NCBI GenBank assembly: GCA_033584155.1
Contig: CP138355.1
Location: 4,225,826-4,289,825 of the forward strand
Reading direction: 5' to 3'
DNA: 64,000 bases
DNA from: Candidatus Electrothrix scaldis
Lineage (GTDB): Bacteria; Desulfobacterota; Desulfobulbia; Desulfobulbales; Desulfobulbaceae
Below are positions 63,746 through 64,000 of the stretch, one piece after another. Below the pieces are notes generated by a model, which saw nothing but the letters and a program-made list of their open reading frames with translations, did not search any database and had not been told where the DNA came from. The translations under genes were made by a program, and so were the position numbers. Each line of letters starts with the position of its first letter. Position 1 is the stretch's first letter.

Positions 63746-64000
63746 TCAGCGTAAAGAAAACTGCACAGACTTAAAGGTCGCGCTACGACCAAGAAAGGAC
63801 AGCGTCCTTTTTCGCGAAGGAACTGTGAGAGCAACGACATCAGAGGAAACAGGAATAACCTTTTGCTGTACACCGGCCAGAGTATAAACATGCACTTTGC
63901 TATCGTTTTCAAGAACAAAGGCATATTTTTTATCAAAGGATTGGGCTATATCAAGGGGGCGGGCCTCAGTTTTCCAGGTATGTTTCACTGAATAATCTGA
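63746..64000 (-). CDS. Paralogue of the DsbA-like N-terminal module, 5' end outside window
   Basis: The frame is open to base 64000, so the start lies beyond. The visible 84 residues match the module of the next gene (T-W-K...D-I-A-Q-S-F-D, F-V-L-E-N-D-S-K-V-H-V-Y) and then stop, without a thioredoxin domain. A GTG at 63988 is internal. It is a stand-alone version or a decayed duplicate. Confidence 0.75.
   Translation of the reverse strand, partial: SDYSVKHTWKTEARPLDIAQSFDKKYAFVLENDSKVHVYTLAGVQQKVIPVSSDVVALTVPSRKRTLSFLGRSATFKSVQFSLR

Overview
This is a roughly 50% GC bacterial chromosome segment, most probably from a Desulfobulbales-type member of the Desulfobacterota, possibly a relative of cable bacteria. 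The basis is gene content only: ole genes, a nifE under a sigma54-type promoter, many palindromic REP-like repeats and NB-ARC/TPR genes. There is no rRNA in the window to confirm it. I saw no rRNA, tRNA, CRISPR array, IS element or replication origin.

Bases 1-12.7 kb are mostly housekeeping: a partial D,D-carboxypeptidase, a DUF1566 protein, glgX, a 56-residue coiled-coil gene, gyrB, a membrane protein, a family 2 glycosyltransferase, a divergent TrpD-like transferase paired with a zinc alcohol dehydrogenase, and an aldo/keto reductase. Bases 12.8-32 kb hold the olefin genes oleC and oleA-oleB. About 15.5 kb separates them, occupied by a PIN toxin module, a type I restriction-modification locus (hsdR, hsdS and an hsdM that appears to lack a core segment), a 3'-5' exonuclease, a Fic protein, an HD hydrolase, an SPFH protein with a vault-like repeat stalk, and a lone CZB sensor. 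REP-like palindromes are dense in this part.

Bases 32-46 kb hold core genes: a periplasmic PilJ-type sensor, dprA-rpoD-dnaG, a peptidase/HD hydrolase/aminotransferase operon, nifE with an exact -24/-12 promoter, and acs. Bases 46-52.6 kb carry a class III cyclase and an HrpA helicase whose coding sequence contains in-frame REP-like palindromes.

Bases 52.7-61.5 kb look like an accessory or defence island. Two small proteins and two tandem NLR-like (NB-ARC + TPR) ATPases all begin with related short N-terminal motifs. A BrnT/BrnA toxin-antitoxin pair with a coupled third small gene follows. Next comes an HU-like/DUF4469 gene whose promoter is preceded by five repeats spaced exactly 23 bp apart around a CACTATAGTG palindrome. 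The last 2.5 kb holds phoH downstream of an exported DsbA-like thiol oxidoreductase, and, at the window edge, a second copy of that protein's N-terminal module without the thioredoxin part.

The strongest candidates for new biology are the motif-sharing NLR group, the 23-bp operator-like array, REP insertion into hrpA, and the in-frame lesion in hsdM.
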